64,000 bases of DNA. It comes from Celoporthe dispersa. Taxonomy: Eukaryota; Ascomycota; Sordariomycetes; Diaporthales; Cryphonectriaceae. The translations under genes and the position numbers were made by a program. The DNA lies in the NCBI GenBank assembly GCA_016584495.1, contig WAID01000009.1, forward strand, positions 2,852,001 through 2,916,000, read 5' to 3'. Positions 12,901-23,314 of the stretch are shown one piece after another (within the stretch, counting starts at the first letter, position 1; the number at the start of each line of letters is the position of its first letter). The notes under the pieces were generated by a model, which was given only the letters and a program-made list of their open reading frames with translations, was not told the DNA's origin and did no database searches.

Positions 12901-15900
12901 TCTTTTGCTGCCGTAATGCATAGCGTGCATAGCTAGTACCACACCGGTTTGAAAATCTCGACACGGCGTGCACACCCGAGAGCGAGCCATTGGGGGGGAT
13001 TGGGGACTTGGGGATGGGTTGTTGGAGAAGCTTCGGCGCTACAGGACATGGCCCAGGGAGTTTCGAAACACACCCAGACAGCCGCAGGCGGCGGTGGCAA
13101 TGTCTTGGCTGACTTAATCGCCGTCGGGTGTGGTGTGGTGTGGTGTGGTGGGAGGGATGGACATGCCCCCTCAGGCAGTACCGTGTCAGGCATATGTACA
13201 CTGAGTAGTAACGTGCATAGTATGATGTATGCTGTGTGGCCAGAGCTGCAGGAGAGAGGCGCCGCACCGGGGAGAGAAGGGGGGGAAGCGCCTTCCAACC
13301 GGGGCCAGCTGTTGTGTGGAGGGGGGTATGACGTAGTGAGCGTTTTTGAGATTGGTATGCGGGCCACGGCACTCGATTGCTTGGGCGTGTGATCAGAGTT
13401 TTGCCCGCCCGCCCGTTCTGTGTGACAACCAGTGCGTGGCCATGCAGCCCTTTGCAGAGAATATGTTCGAATGAGTGCCCAGGGCGAGGCGGCGGCTTGT
13501 GGGTCTGTCAATTTTTTAAATTTTTTTTTTTGGGTGGTACTCGTAGTCCTTTATTATCTGTCAGCCGGGAGGAGACGCAGCCCAGCCGCAGACGGCATGG
13601 CAGAGGCGCCTTTGGCACACTGTCAAGTGTCCAAGCTACCCGACCGCCGTCTCCTGGCAAGTGCATTCTCGAAGGTGACGGTCAGTCAGGTCGGCTTGCC
13701 TCTTGGGACGAAGACGTCGTGCGGGCTCGCTAGCGTTTTCGTAGCCCAACATCCCCACAACCACAATCGCTGTGCGCCCTGGGGCAGCACTGCAGAGGGT
13801 GGGTTCTGGGTGGGATGAAGATGGATCCGGGGTCCCTCTTCCCCTTTCCAACCCCACGGCTCTGTGCTGGTGGCCCAGACGCAGGAGAGAGGGTGAGGTG
13901 CAGCTCACCACCCAGCGGGTGGGAAGGGCGGCGAGAGAGAGACACAGTGCGGTGCGGCTCACGACGTGTGTGTAGAAGAATGACGGAATATTCTCTCTCC
14001 CCTTGTCGGCCCCGATCTCCAAGGAATGCTGGAGTGGATGCCGATGGGGAATGATCGTACACACACAGTATATACGGCAGATAGCGGCGCGGGATCAACA
14101 CTGCTTGTGTCTTGGCATGTTCACATGTCGAACCAGCCGGCGTGTTCGTCGCGCGAGCGAGAGAGAGAGAGAGAGAGAGAGAGAAAAAAGACCTGGTCGT
14201 CGTCCGTCGTCCACTTGGTTAGGAAATAATTCGGCAAGAGCAGGAGGGAAATAATAATGCAAAAACCTGTCAATGCGAAATCAAAATCGACGGGGAAACT
14301 AGGCCCGGGGTCTACGATAAGGTCAGGGCGGACGCTACGATCAACCTTGCAGGAATAGTCTGCGGGTCCTGCCAGAGTTGGGCTTGGGTAGCAAGGTCGA
14401 TCCCGGCCGTAATGTGGTGTGTTTGTACTGGTTGGAGTGCAGCCAGAACAGACCGGAACAGAGACAGCAGAGGGGAAAAAGAAGAGGGAAAAAAAGGAAA
14501 GGAAAAAAAAAAAAAGAGGAATACCCAACAAACAGCCTTGTCCCTTGAACAATGCCACGCGCAAGCAACTTGTCATACATAGCATCTAGGTAGCCCTTGA
14601 GCCTCAAGCCCCCCCCCCCGGCGGGCCGTCTAGCCCATCCAGAAGAATCTCACCGTTGGGATCTGCTCTGTGACGGCATCTGGGTCTCGGACCTGCCGTC
14701 GACGTTGCAGATGCGAGCGACTATCTCCTGGAGAAGAAATACCAAGAAAGAAAGAGAGAGAGAGAAAAGAGGAGAATAGACTGGAGTCTGGGGATGATAG
14801 ACAAAACATATGGGTAAAAACGCAGCTTAGCAGCAGTAGCAAGGGATGTGTGCTTACTGAGCATAAACACAAATCCTGTCTCACGATTTGTGCAGTGCTC
14901 ACCGTCAACCTGCACCGTGCCTGTCTGATGGATGATCATGGCATGTCCGACCCGAAGGAGGAGAGGAGGCAAGAGAGAGACAGAGAGAGAAAAAAAAAAC
15001 AATACCAAAAAAAAAGCCTCAATGGTGCGTTGCGGAACTCGCATGCATACGTAGATCGAGGTGCAAATTCTACTTTTCACTCGCACTCGCCGAATATACG
15101 CGGACAGTGGTGTATAGTGGTGTGTACAGAGATCTCGGCAGCCCCAGGGTCAAGTGCCTGGCCTTGGCTCGACCTTGGGGTCTTGGCTTCTGGGCAATAT
15201 GGAGTCACTGACGATGCTGATATTCATCTTGTACCATGGCAGCCAGGCACGGAACGTCGGAACAGAAAAGCAGAGACCCAGGGGGGGAGGGGAGGTCATG
15301 GGCGTGCGTGCGTGCGTGCGTGTGTGTCAATCTGGATCGGCCACCATACACGAAACAGTCCGTGAGCGCTTTGATGACAAGCATCCAATTGGTATCGCCG
15401 GAGCGAAGGAAGGGTGGGAAAATTTGGAAGAATGGGAATAACTTCGAACCGCCTGGCCTGTGTGATCCGCCACCGGCAGCACAGCGTCTCGTGAAGGGTT
15501 GCGCTGTTTCTTTTTGTGCCCTTGACCGCCGGTCCTAGACTCTGTCAGATGAGGTGAGATTTTTCCAGTCACTTGTTCCGTGTATCAGAGAAGAGAGACC
15601 CGGCGTACGTTACCACACACACACGCACGCACGCGCGCGCAGCGAGGAAGAAACCTTCCTGCGAGGTTTTCCTCGCCCCGGCCTGGCCTTCGGCTGCTCG
15701 TCATTTCGCCAACTGGGTGCCGAGGACGAGGGAGCGCAGATGTATCGATCATAAATCGCGCAGCGCTGACCCCCAGCAAGCCCACGTTAGCAGGTACCTC
15801 TTGTCCTGTGGGGCAGGATAAGCTCGGGGGTCAGGGATTGAACGCTCGACAGGCATGGGACAGGGGTAAGCTCTGCAGGGCGGATGTACCCTACCGGTGG

Positions 15901-17448
15901 TGCCTTGCCCACGCCCCCCCCCCCGACTCGTGGGTACGGGCCCTAGCTCGAAAAAGGTCGTTCCTCCTCCAGATTTTGACGAGGAATTGAGAGCTGCCAC
16001 TGGCCTGAGTCGTCATTGGGCGCACTGTGATTGGGAGGGACAGGGAGAGAGAGGTGGGGGCGCGGGACCCATGTCATCTCGGACGCGCAGGGTTACATGG
16101 CACCGTAGCTACATGACGGCACTGTGTGTATGGGATGAAGATTCCAAGAGCCCTGCTGCAGTACTACTGCCGAGGCCAGGCGCGGTGGTTATCTTCCCTC
16201 TTCCCCATGGGCCGTGGGTCAACTGCTATCGCGCGCCCAGACCACAGCAGGCACTGGCGCTATTCTGCACCGGTCGCCCTGTCAGCGTCGCGCCGCGAGG
16301 CTCGCTTTATCCCCCTTCTGGGCCGGCGGGAGAGGCCAGGGGGGGGCCTGCACACAGTCTGGTAAGAATCTCGCACGTTGATTCATTATTTTTTTTTCTC
16401 TCTCAATTTTCCAAAAATTTCTTCCATTTCCTTTCCGTTCTGTTTTGTCCTTGTCGTCCTGGTGAGATCCTCCTGCCGGCAGGTACATGGTAGTAGCTCT
16501 TGACGGGTGAGGGTGGGTACGGGGTACCGCGATCTGGTGTGTGGACGTGGCGTAGGATCAGGTACCTTTTTTTCTTTTCTTTCTGTATTTCCACTCTTCT
16601 ACCCACTTCCATCTTTTCCATGGTACTATGGTACACACCCATGGGCCCGTCACACCCGCACACACACGCACATACCAAAAGATCCCACCGCTCTACCTCG
16701 CTCCTTGTACATAGCAGAGCAGGCGAGAGAGAGAAGAAAAAAACATTAGGAAGCCTCCTGTACTGTATGCTTCCTCCACCCCAAAGCATAGGCCCCACAC
16801 GCTGTTCCTGGTCTGGTCCTAGTGAAGTCGCTCATTCACTCCTAGTCCTACTGCGGTCGGCCCATCGACCCTGCCGCACCCTAGCCCTTCCCTCCATCTC
16901 TGGTCGCCTTCACGCGCAAATAAAAGACAAGCTCCCACCGTCTTCGTCTTCCCACCTCTGCCCCCTTCTTCTTCCCCTCCCCTCTATCACCTGCGCGGAG
17001 AACCTTGGTCTACATTAAAGGTGCCCTTCTCTGTGTGGTGTGTGTGAAGACGCTTGTGCGGCAATCCAACTCTTTCGTGTATACCCATACAGTCAGGAAT
17101 CTGTTTTCCCGCCTGTAGACACACGACGGAGCTTTCCAGCACAATCTTGGTCCCCCCACCAGAAAATCAACAATAACATTAATACCGTTAGTCAACCTGC
17201 CGCCTCCCCCCTCCCCCCCTTCACACCTTTCACAAGATCCCACGCGGCACGCACAAACAGTCAGGCCGCGTCCCCCCTACACGTGGACCAACCAGCGCAC
17301 CATCAATTTTCGAATTGGTTTCCTCCCACCCTCTCTGTTGACGTCTCTCCACCAACACGCGCTCAAAACTCCACGCGGACCGCGTCTCTAACCATCCTGC
17401 CAATTGATAGTCTAATCCGAGCTTGCGCCCAACGAGCAACACCTCACC
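9901..17448. other. 7.5-kb gene-poor region upstream of pma1
   Basis: All frames are short, low complexity or overlap on both strands, and none shows a recognisable domain, a conserved motif or a plausible exon chain. Simple-sequence tracts are frequent: (GA)13 at 14159-14184, a GTGTG-type tract near 13131-13150, and a tandem CCGTCCTTGA near 12222-12246. The last 500-600 bases before 17449 are strongly pyrimidine-rich with many CTC/TCT runs and probably form the pma1 promoter and long leader. A regulatory landscape or long non-coding RNAs are possible but not shown. Confidence 0.5.
14159..14184 (+). repeat. (GA)13 microsatellite
   Basis: Thirteen perfect GA units in the gene-poor region upstream of pma1. 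Confidence 0.95.
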
Positions 17449-20433
17449 ATGGCCGAACACGGCTCTCCTGCGTTGAACACGCAGATTGAGTCGGGCAACT
17501 TCGACGAGAAGCACGCCGAGCCCGCTCAGGCTGAGCCCACCCCCGCCAAGGCTCCCAAGGTTGAGGACGAAGAGGATGAGGATGAGGACATAGACGCCCT
17601 CATCGAGGACCTCGAGTCCCAGGACGGACACGGTATGGAGGAGGAGGAGGAGGAGCGTGACCAGCACGGCGGTCGCGTCATTCCCGAGGAGCTCCTGCAG
17701 ACGGTAAGTCCCCCTCGCCAGCCCTGCGCGGCGCCGCCTCTGAGAGCGCGCCTCGTGGTCACGCCGAGTTCCTGTGCTGATCAACAACTTCCCCCCCTCA
17801 AACAGGATACCCGCATCGGTCTTACTGAGGCCGAGGTCGTCTCCCGTCGCAAGAAGTACGGCCTCAACCAGATGAAGGAGGAGAAGGAGAACCTGATCCT
17901 CAAGTTCTTCATGTACTTTGTCGGTCCTATCCAGTTCGTCATGGAGGCCGCTGCCGTCCTGGCTGCCGGTCTGGAGGATTGGGTCGATTTCGGTGTCATC
18001 TGCGCCCTGCTCCTGCTGAACGCCTTTGTCGGTTTCGTCCAGGAGTTCCAGGCTGGTTCTATTGTCGATGAGCTCAAGAAGACGCTGGCCCTCAAGGCTG
18101 TCGTCCTCCGTGACGGTACCCTGAAGGAGCTTGAGGCCCCCGAGGTCGTCCCCGGTGATATCCTCCAGGTTGAGGAGGGTACCATCATTCCCGCCGACGG
18201 TCGCATCGTCACCGAGGATGCCTTCCTCCAGGTCGACCAGTCTGCCATCACTGGCGAGTCCCTGGCTGTGGACAAGCACAAGGGCGACCAGTGCTTCGCC
18301 TCGTCTGCTGTCAAGCGTGGTGAGGCCTTCGTCATGGTCACCGCCACCGGTGACAACACCTTTGTCGGTCGCGCCGCTGCCCTGGTCAACGCTGCCAACT
18401 CTGGAACCGGTCACTTCACCGAGGTCCTCAACGGCATCGGCACTGTGCTGCTGATCCTCGTCGTCTTCACCCTCCTGATCGTCTGGGTCTCCAGCTTCTA
18501 CCGCTCCAACTCCATCGTCGACATCCTCCGCTTCACCCTGGCCATCACCATCATTGGTGTCCCCGTCGGTCTGCCTGCCGTCGTCACCACCACCATGGCT
18601 GTCGGTGCTGCCTACCTGGCCAAGAAGAAGGCCATCGTCCAGAAGCTGTCCGCCATCGAGTCCCTGGCCGGTGTCGAGATTCTCTGCTCCGACAAGACCG
18701 GTACCCTGACCAAGAACAAGCTGTCCCTGGCCGAGCCCTACACCGTCGCCGGTGTCGACTCCGAGGACCTCATGCTTACCGCCTGCCTGGCTGCCTCCCG
18801 CAAGAAGAAGGGTATCGACGCCATCGACAAGGCCTTCCTCAAGTCGCTCAAGTACTACCCCCGCGCCAAGGCCGTCCTGTCCAAGTACAAGGTCATCAAC
18901 TTCTTCCCCTTCGACCCCGTCTCCAAGAAGGTCACCGCCGTTGTCGAGTCCCCCCAGGGTGAGCGCATCACCTGCGTCAAGGGTGCTCCCCTGTTCGTCC
19001 TGAAGACCGTCGAGGAGGACCACCCCATCCCCGAGGAGGTCGACCAGGCCTACAAGAACAAGGTCGCCGAGTTCGCCACCCGTGGTTTCCGCTCCCTCGG
19101 TGTCGCCCGCAAGCGTGGTGAGGGCTCTTGGGAGATCCTCGGAATCATGCCCTGCTCCGACCCTCCCCGTCACGACACTGCCAAGACCATCAACGAGGCC
19201 AAGACCCTGGGTCTGTCCATCAAGATGTTGACTGGTGACGCCGTCGGTATCGCCCGTGAGACTTCCCGCCAGCTCGGTCTCGGCACCAACGTCTACAACG
19301 CCGAGCGTCTCGGCCTCGGCGGTGGCGGTGACATGCCCGGTTCTGAGGTCTACGATTTCGTCGAGGCTGCCGATGGTTTCGCCGAGGTCTTCCCCCAGCA
19401 CAAGTACAACGTCGTCGAGATCCTGCAGCAGCGTGGCTACCTGGTTGCCATGACTGGTGACGGTGTCAACGATGCTCCCTCCCTGAAGAAGGCCGACACC
19501 GGTATTGCCGTCGAGGGTGCCTCCGACGCTGCCCGCTCCGCTGCCGACATTGTCTTCCTGGCCCCTGGTCTTGGTGCCATCATCGACGCCCTGAAGACCT
19601 CCCGCCAGATCTTCCACCGCATGTACGCCTACGTCGTCTACCGTATCGCCCTGTCCATCCACCTGGAGATCTACCTCGGCCTGTGGATTGCCATCCTCAA
19701 CCGCTCCCTGAACATCGAGCTCGTTGTCTTCATCGCCATCTTTGCCGATATCGCCACCCTGGCCATCGCCTACGACAACGCCCCCTTCAGCCGCACGCCC
19801 GTCAAGTGGAACCTGCCCAAGCTCTGGGGTATGTCCGTCCTGCTCGGTGTCGTCCTGGCCGTCGGCACCTGGATCACCGTCACCACCATGTACGCTGGCG
19901 GCGAGAACGGTGGTATCGTCCAGAACTTTGGCCGTCTCGACGAGGTCGTCTTCCTCGAGATCTCCCCTGACCGAGAACTGGCTGATCTTCATCACCCGTG
20001 CCAACGGTCCCTTCTGGTCTTCCATCCCATCGTGGCAGCTGACTGGTGCTATCCTCGTCGTCGATATCATTGCTACTCTCTTCTGTATCTTTGGCTGGTT
20101 CGTCGGTGGACAGACCTCCATTGTGGCTGTTGTGCGTATCTGGATCTTTGCCTTTGGTATCTTCTGTGTCATGGGTGGTGTCTACTACATCCTCCAGGAT
20201 AGCGTGGGCTTCGACAACCTCATGCACGGAAAGTCGCCCAAGGGCAACCAGAAGCAACGGTCACTTGAGGATTTCGGTAAGCTCTCAACCCCTACCCACA
20301 CACAGCGATGGCGACGCTCCCAAGCTGTGTACCCTGCCCCCCCCCCCAGTCTACGTCGACACATTGCTAACATTCTTGTCCTATAGTTGTTTCCCTCCAG
20401 CGTGTGTCTACACAGCACGAGAAGTCCCAGTAG
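17449..20433 (+). CDS. pma1: Plasma-membrane H+-ATPase (P3-type), one frameshift
   Basis: Exons 17449-17703, 17806-20276 and 20387-20433. The enzyme couples ATP hydrolysis to proton export at the plasma membrane. An acidic N-terminus (DEDIDALIEDLE) precedes the core. TGES (about residue 234), the phosphorylated Asp in CSDKTGTLTK (about D381) and MLTGD and GDGVNDAPSL of the hinge are all present. The tail, encoded by the 47-nt last exon, ends in SLQRVSTQHEKSQ. Its Ser-Thr pair corresponds to the glucose-regulated phosphosite of the yeast enzyme. Reading breaks near residue 805: the CCCC at 19964-19967 has one base too many, and beyond it the conserved sequence continues in the next frame. Discounting that base gives 923 aa, the usual family length, with all exon phases closing. 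A sequence error is more likely than inactivation, because the gene is essential in relatives. Codon use is extremely C-ending, which fits high expression. Confidence 0.95.
17704..17805 (+). other. Stop-free 102-nt intron of pma1
   Basis: Donor gtaagt and acceptor aacag bound a 102-base intron that has no stop in the reading frame and is a multiple of three. Unspliced mRNA would encode an extra 34 residues between the acidic N-terminal tail and the actuator region. Homologous proteins lack that insertion, so this is an intron rather than coding sequence. Confidence 0.85.
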
Positions 20434-20845
20434 GAGAGGATTTGAGAGGGAAAATATACCCCACTGTCCATACTCATGCGCTGCCACGATGTGGCCAACA
20501 GCTTTCAATTTCCTTTAATCGCATGTGCATTACACAAAAAGGATGGAGCAAGTAGAAAGGCCTGTCGAGAGCAGTTCATTAGAGGAACTTAATACAAGAA
20601 TAAATAATGTCATTTCAACTTTGCTGTCTAGTGTGAAGTGATGTTGGTGGATTTAATACATCTGTAGTGTATATTTATGACTAGTAAGAAGAGCCTTGCT
20701 AGATCACCTGTCTAATGGGACACAACAGCCCTTCACACTTGTCAAGATGTGCATGGTGTGTGTACCGGCAGTATGTATTCTTTTGTCCTTCACAGACCAG
20801 ATGGCAGCTGTATGATATGGACTACTGACCTAACTACCTAAGCAT
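20434..20845. other. Convergent 3' intergenic region between pma1 and the ABM gene
   Basis: This is the 3' flank shared by two converging genes and is AT-richer than its surroundings. It contains the AATAAA-like element listed separately. No ORF of note. Confidence 0.6.
20599..20604 (+). terminator. AATAAA-type polyadenylation element of pma1
   Basis: An exact AATAAA lies 166 bases after the pma1 stop in an AT-rich stretch. It is positioned as a positioning element for cleavage and polyadenylation. Fungal signals are degenerate, so this is suggestive only. Confidence 0.4.
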
Positions 20846-21434
20846 CTACGCAGGGACCACAACATCTTTGCTGGTGTCCAGCTCCTCGAAGCGTCTGAGG
20901 TCCATGGGCCTGTCGAGGAGTGGGATCACTTTGAGATTGGAACTGTCAGAAGACCCAAGTCACTTCTCTTCAGGAAGGGGACAAGGCTGCCCTGGAGCTG
21001 TCTTGTGGGGGAGAGGGGGGTTTGTGTGTATGATATCATCTTGAGCAACATACCGTACTTGTCAAAGGTAGGCCAGTAGGGGTTCTCGAGGTGGTACTTT
21101 TGGCTCTGTATACAGGTCAAGGTCAGCCTCTCTTGATGTGTACTTGATGTATTGGCCCCCCTCCCCCCTCCACGACAGGGGAACAGGGATCTGTGGGTTG
21201 GGGGGAGGGAGGGAGGGGAGAGGGAGAAAAAGGGTTACTACTCACGCCCTCATTCTCGTAGCGCTCGACAATGGTAAAGTCACGCGGGTCTGAGGGGGAC
21301 TGCATGACGAACCAGCTGATGGTCTCCCTGTCCTTGGAGTAGACACGGCTGGCCTCGATCAGCTTGGCCTTGATCTTGTCGACAGATGCCGGGTCGTCGT
21401 TGGCGTGGAGGTGGACTGTGATTGTGTAGACCAT
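20846..21434 (-). CDS. Small ABM-type (antibiotic biosynthesis monooxygenase) alpha/beta-barrel protein
   Basis: Minus-strand exons 21246-21434, 21054-21105 and 20846-20928, phases closing to 107 aa. It starts with MVYTITVHLHAND, has a central FVMQSPSDPRDFTIVERYENEG and ends in a conserved tail (RPMDLRRFEELDTSKDVVV). This beta-alpha-beta pattern with an aromatic and ERYEN motif is that of the dimeric ferredoxin-like ABM fold. Fungal members of this length are generally cytosolic proteins of unknown substrate, and the name does not prove antibiotic synthesis. The gene converges on pma1, with 412 bases between stops. No biosynthetic neighbours are present. The structure is well supported; the biochemical role is not. 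Confidence 0.82.
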
Positions 21435-21636
21435 CTTGAGCTGTGTGGTGATGCTGTGCTGCTGCAGCTGTTAGCTAGTGTGTGGCAGCGGTGGTGGTGG
21501 TGGTGGTCTGTTCTCTGGCGTCTGGAGCTGCACATGGGTACTTGCTCCTTGACAGCACCCCGGGAGCCTTGCTTACCAGGTTGATAGTATGTGTCTCAAA
21601 AGGATGGGACCTCACCTGGTGGTTGTGGTCAAGGGA

Positions 21637-21662
21637 TGTGTGTGTGTGTGTGTGTGTGTGTG
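21637..21662 (+). repeat. (TG)13 microsatellite
   Basis: Thirteen perfect TG units about 200 bp upstream of the ABM gene start. Confidence 0.95.
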
Positions 21663-22581
21663 CGTGGGTGGTTGTAGCTTCAGAGGTTGGTTGGGGTCAG
21701 GACCGGAGTGGCCGAAAGCAGAGTTATGCTAGCTATGTCGTCAGGTGAGGAGGAGGGGTGGTGGAGGGCAGGGCAGCCTATCTTTTTTTTCCTTCCTTTT
21801 TCTCCCCCCTTCTTTTAATTCTCTCTCCTGCTAGCCATGTAAAGTGGCTGCAGCAAGCCAGTCAGGCACCGGCGGAGCCATGACATGGATCATTCCTCGC
21901 TCCCTCTCTCCCCTCTTTTTTTTTTTTTCTATCTTTCTTTTCTTGTTTTCTTCTAATTGGCTTTTTATTTTATTTTATTTTTTTTTCTCTCACGGGTTTC
22001 TGCAAGAGTCCACACTGTGGGCACTATCGAGGCTAAAATGCCTCATAGTGAGCGTGCGGTGCTGGTATCTGGACCACCGACCCGACCCGACCCCTCTACG
22101 CTCTCCACATTTTTTTCCCAAAAAAAAAAAAAACCACCACCATCATGTACACACTGTATGGATATACTATATGGACCGAGAGAAGCCGTTGCTCCCCTTT
22201 CCACTTCCATGGGTCATGTAGTTGCGCATCATGCAGGAGTGTGGAGTGCAGGTTCAGGTCCCGTCTGCAAGATGGTCGATGGCAACGGGGGGTGGGGAAG
22301 GATACATGGATAGCGCATCGGCGGGCGGGTGGGCGGTCAGGTGGTGGCGTTCCTTTTTGGGGAGGGCGGAGGAGGGGGCAGAGGGTTTCTGGAAGGCTTC
22401 TGGAAAGAGGAAGAGGGGGCAAGGGGGAGAAAAGGGGTAAAGAAGAACGAAAAGAAAGAAGAAAAAAAAGGTAGGCATCTATAGAGATCTTGGATACTGT
22501 GTGCCGTGTAGTGGCGTGATATGTCGGTGAGCCTGTCCCCTGGTTGAGGTTGGCCTATGGGATGGGACTACCTATCGTACA

Positions 22582-22597
22582 GTACTATGTATAGTAC
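22582..22597. repeat. GTACTAT-GT-ATAGTAC inverted repeat
   Basis: Perfect 7-bp arms with a 2-base centre in the divergent intergenic region. It could be a dimeric-regulator site or chance. Confidence 0.7.
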
Positions 22598-23126
22598 AGC
22601 ACTGTAGGAGACTCCATATCGTGTTATTCACTCAACATAAAAAAGATGGAGGGGGCGGGGGCTGCGTGAAGCACAAGGTGTGAAGAGGCCCGTCGTCTGG
22701 TCTGGACGGGTGTCGGGTCAATAGTGACCAGCCTGTGTGCTGCCCCTCCCCGACCAGAGCAAGGCAAGGCTGACAGGAGGATTCTACCCTTCTCCGGCTG
22801 GGGCGAGGCTGAGTGACACGTGTGTGGTGGCTTCAGCTCTGGACTGGTGAGTGACGAGATGTGTAAGTGCTCGTGTCACACAGGAAAGAAGCATGGATTC
22901 GAATCGAGGCAGGCACAGTCGAGGCCTGGGAAACCAGTAAGCGCACGTGACCTGCCGCGAACCTCAGTGCAGTGAGGGAAGGTGTGATGCTCTGCATCTC
23001 TAGACCACCCTTCTTCTGGCCGTGACCAGACTGGAGGCCACAATAGACCCTCAAAACTCCCTCCACGGCGTTGAGTCTTCTGTCTTGGTGGTGAGGCCAC
23101 CAGGAGCCGTCCTGTTCGGCTTTTTG

Positions 23127-23128
<2 letters not shown>

Positions 23129-23156
<28 letters not shown>
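23129..23156 (+). repeat. (CT)14 microsatellite
   Basis: Fourteen perfect CT units 160-190 bp upstream of the WD40 gene start, in its likely promoter or leader. Confidence 0.95.
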
Positions 23157-23160
<4 letters not shown>

Positions 23161-23314
23161 ATCCTCTCAGATGCTAGGCCTGACTCTAAGCTCCACCACC
23201 ACACACTCACCACGTTCACCACCACCAGCAGCGACAACAAGCTGCAGACATCCTGGCCACAGGCCTCACACGGGTCTGCCCTCTCTCCTTGATCCTTGAG
23301 GCTGGTATTGCAAA

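Larger units (their letters stand above)
21435..23314. other. Divergent intergenic region between the ABM and WD40 genes
   Basis: No supported gene. It contains (TG)13 at 21637-21662, T-rich and A-rich tracts around 21780-22130, the GTACTAT/ATAGTAC inverted repeat at 22582-22597 and (CT)14 at 23129-23156. Promoters of both flanking genes must lie here, as they are transcribed away from each other. Confidence 0.5.

Noticed and set aside
12779..13511. Overlapping minus-strand frames of about 190 codons upstream of pma1
   Set aside because: Compositionally biased (Pro/His/Arg/Thr), disagree with each other in frame, and show no domain or splice pattern.
17230..20172. A 980-codon open frame antisense to pma1
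   Set aside because: It is a mirror of pma1 codon bias (almost all codons end in C or G, so stops are rare on the other strand). It reads as Gly/Asp/Val/Leu-rich nonsense with no domain.
20434..21434. Idea that the ABM gene marks a secondary-metabolite cluster
   Set aside because: No polyketide, peptide or terpene synthase, transporter or tailoring enzyme lies nearby. The neighbours are housekeeping genes.
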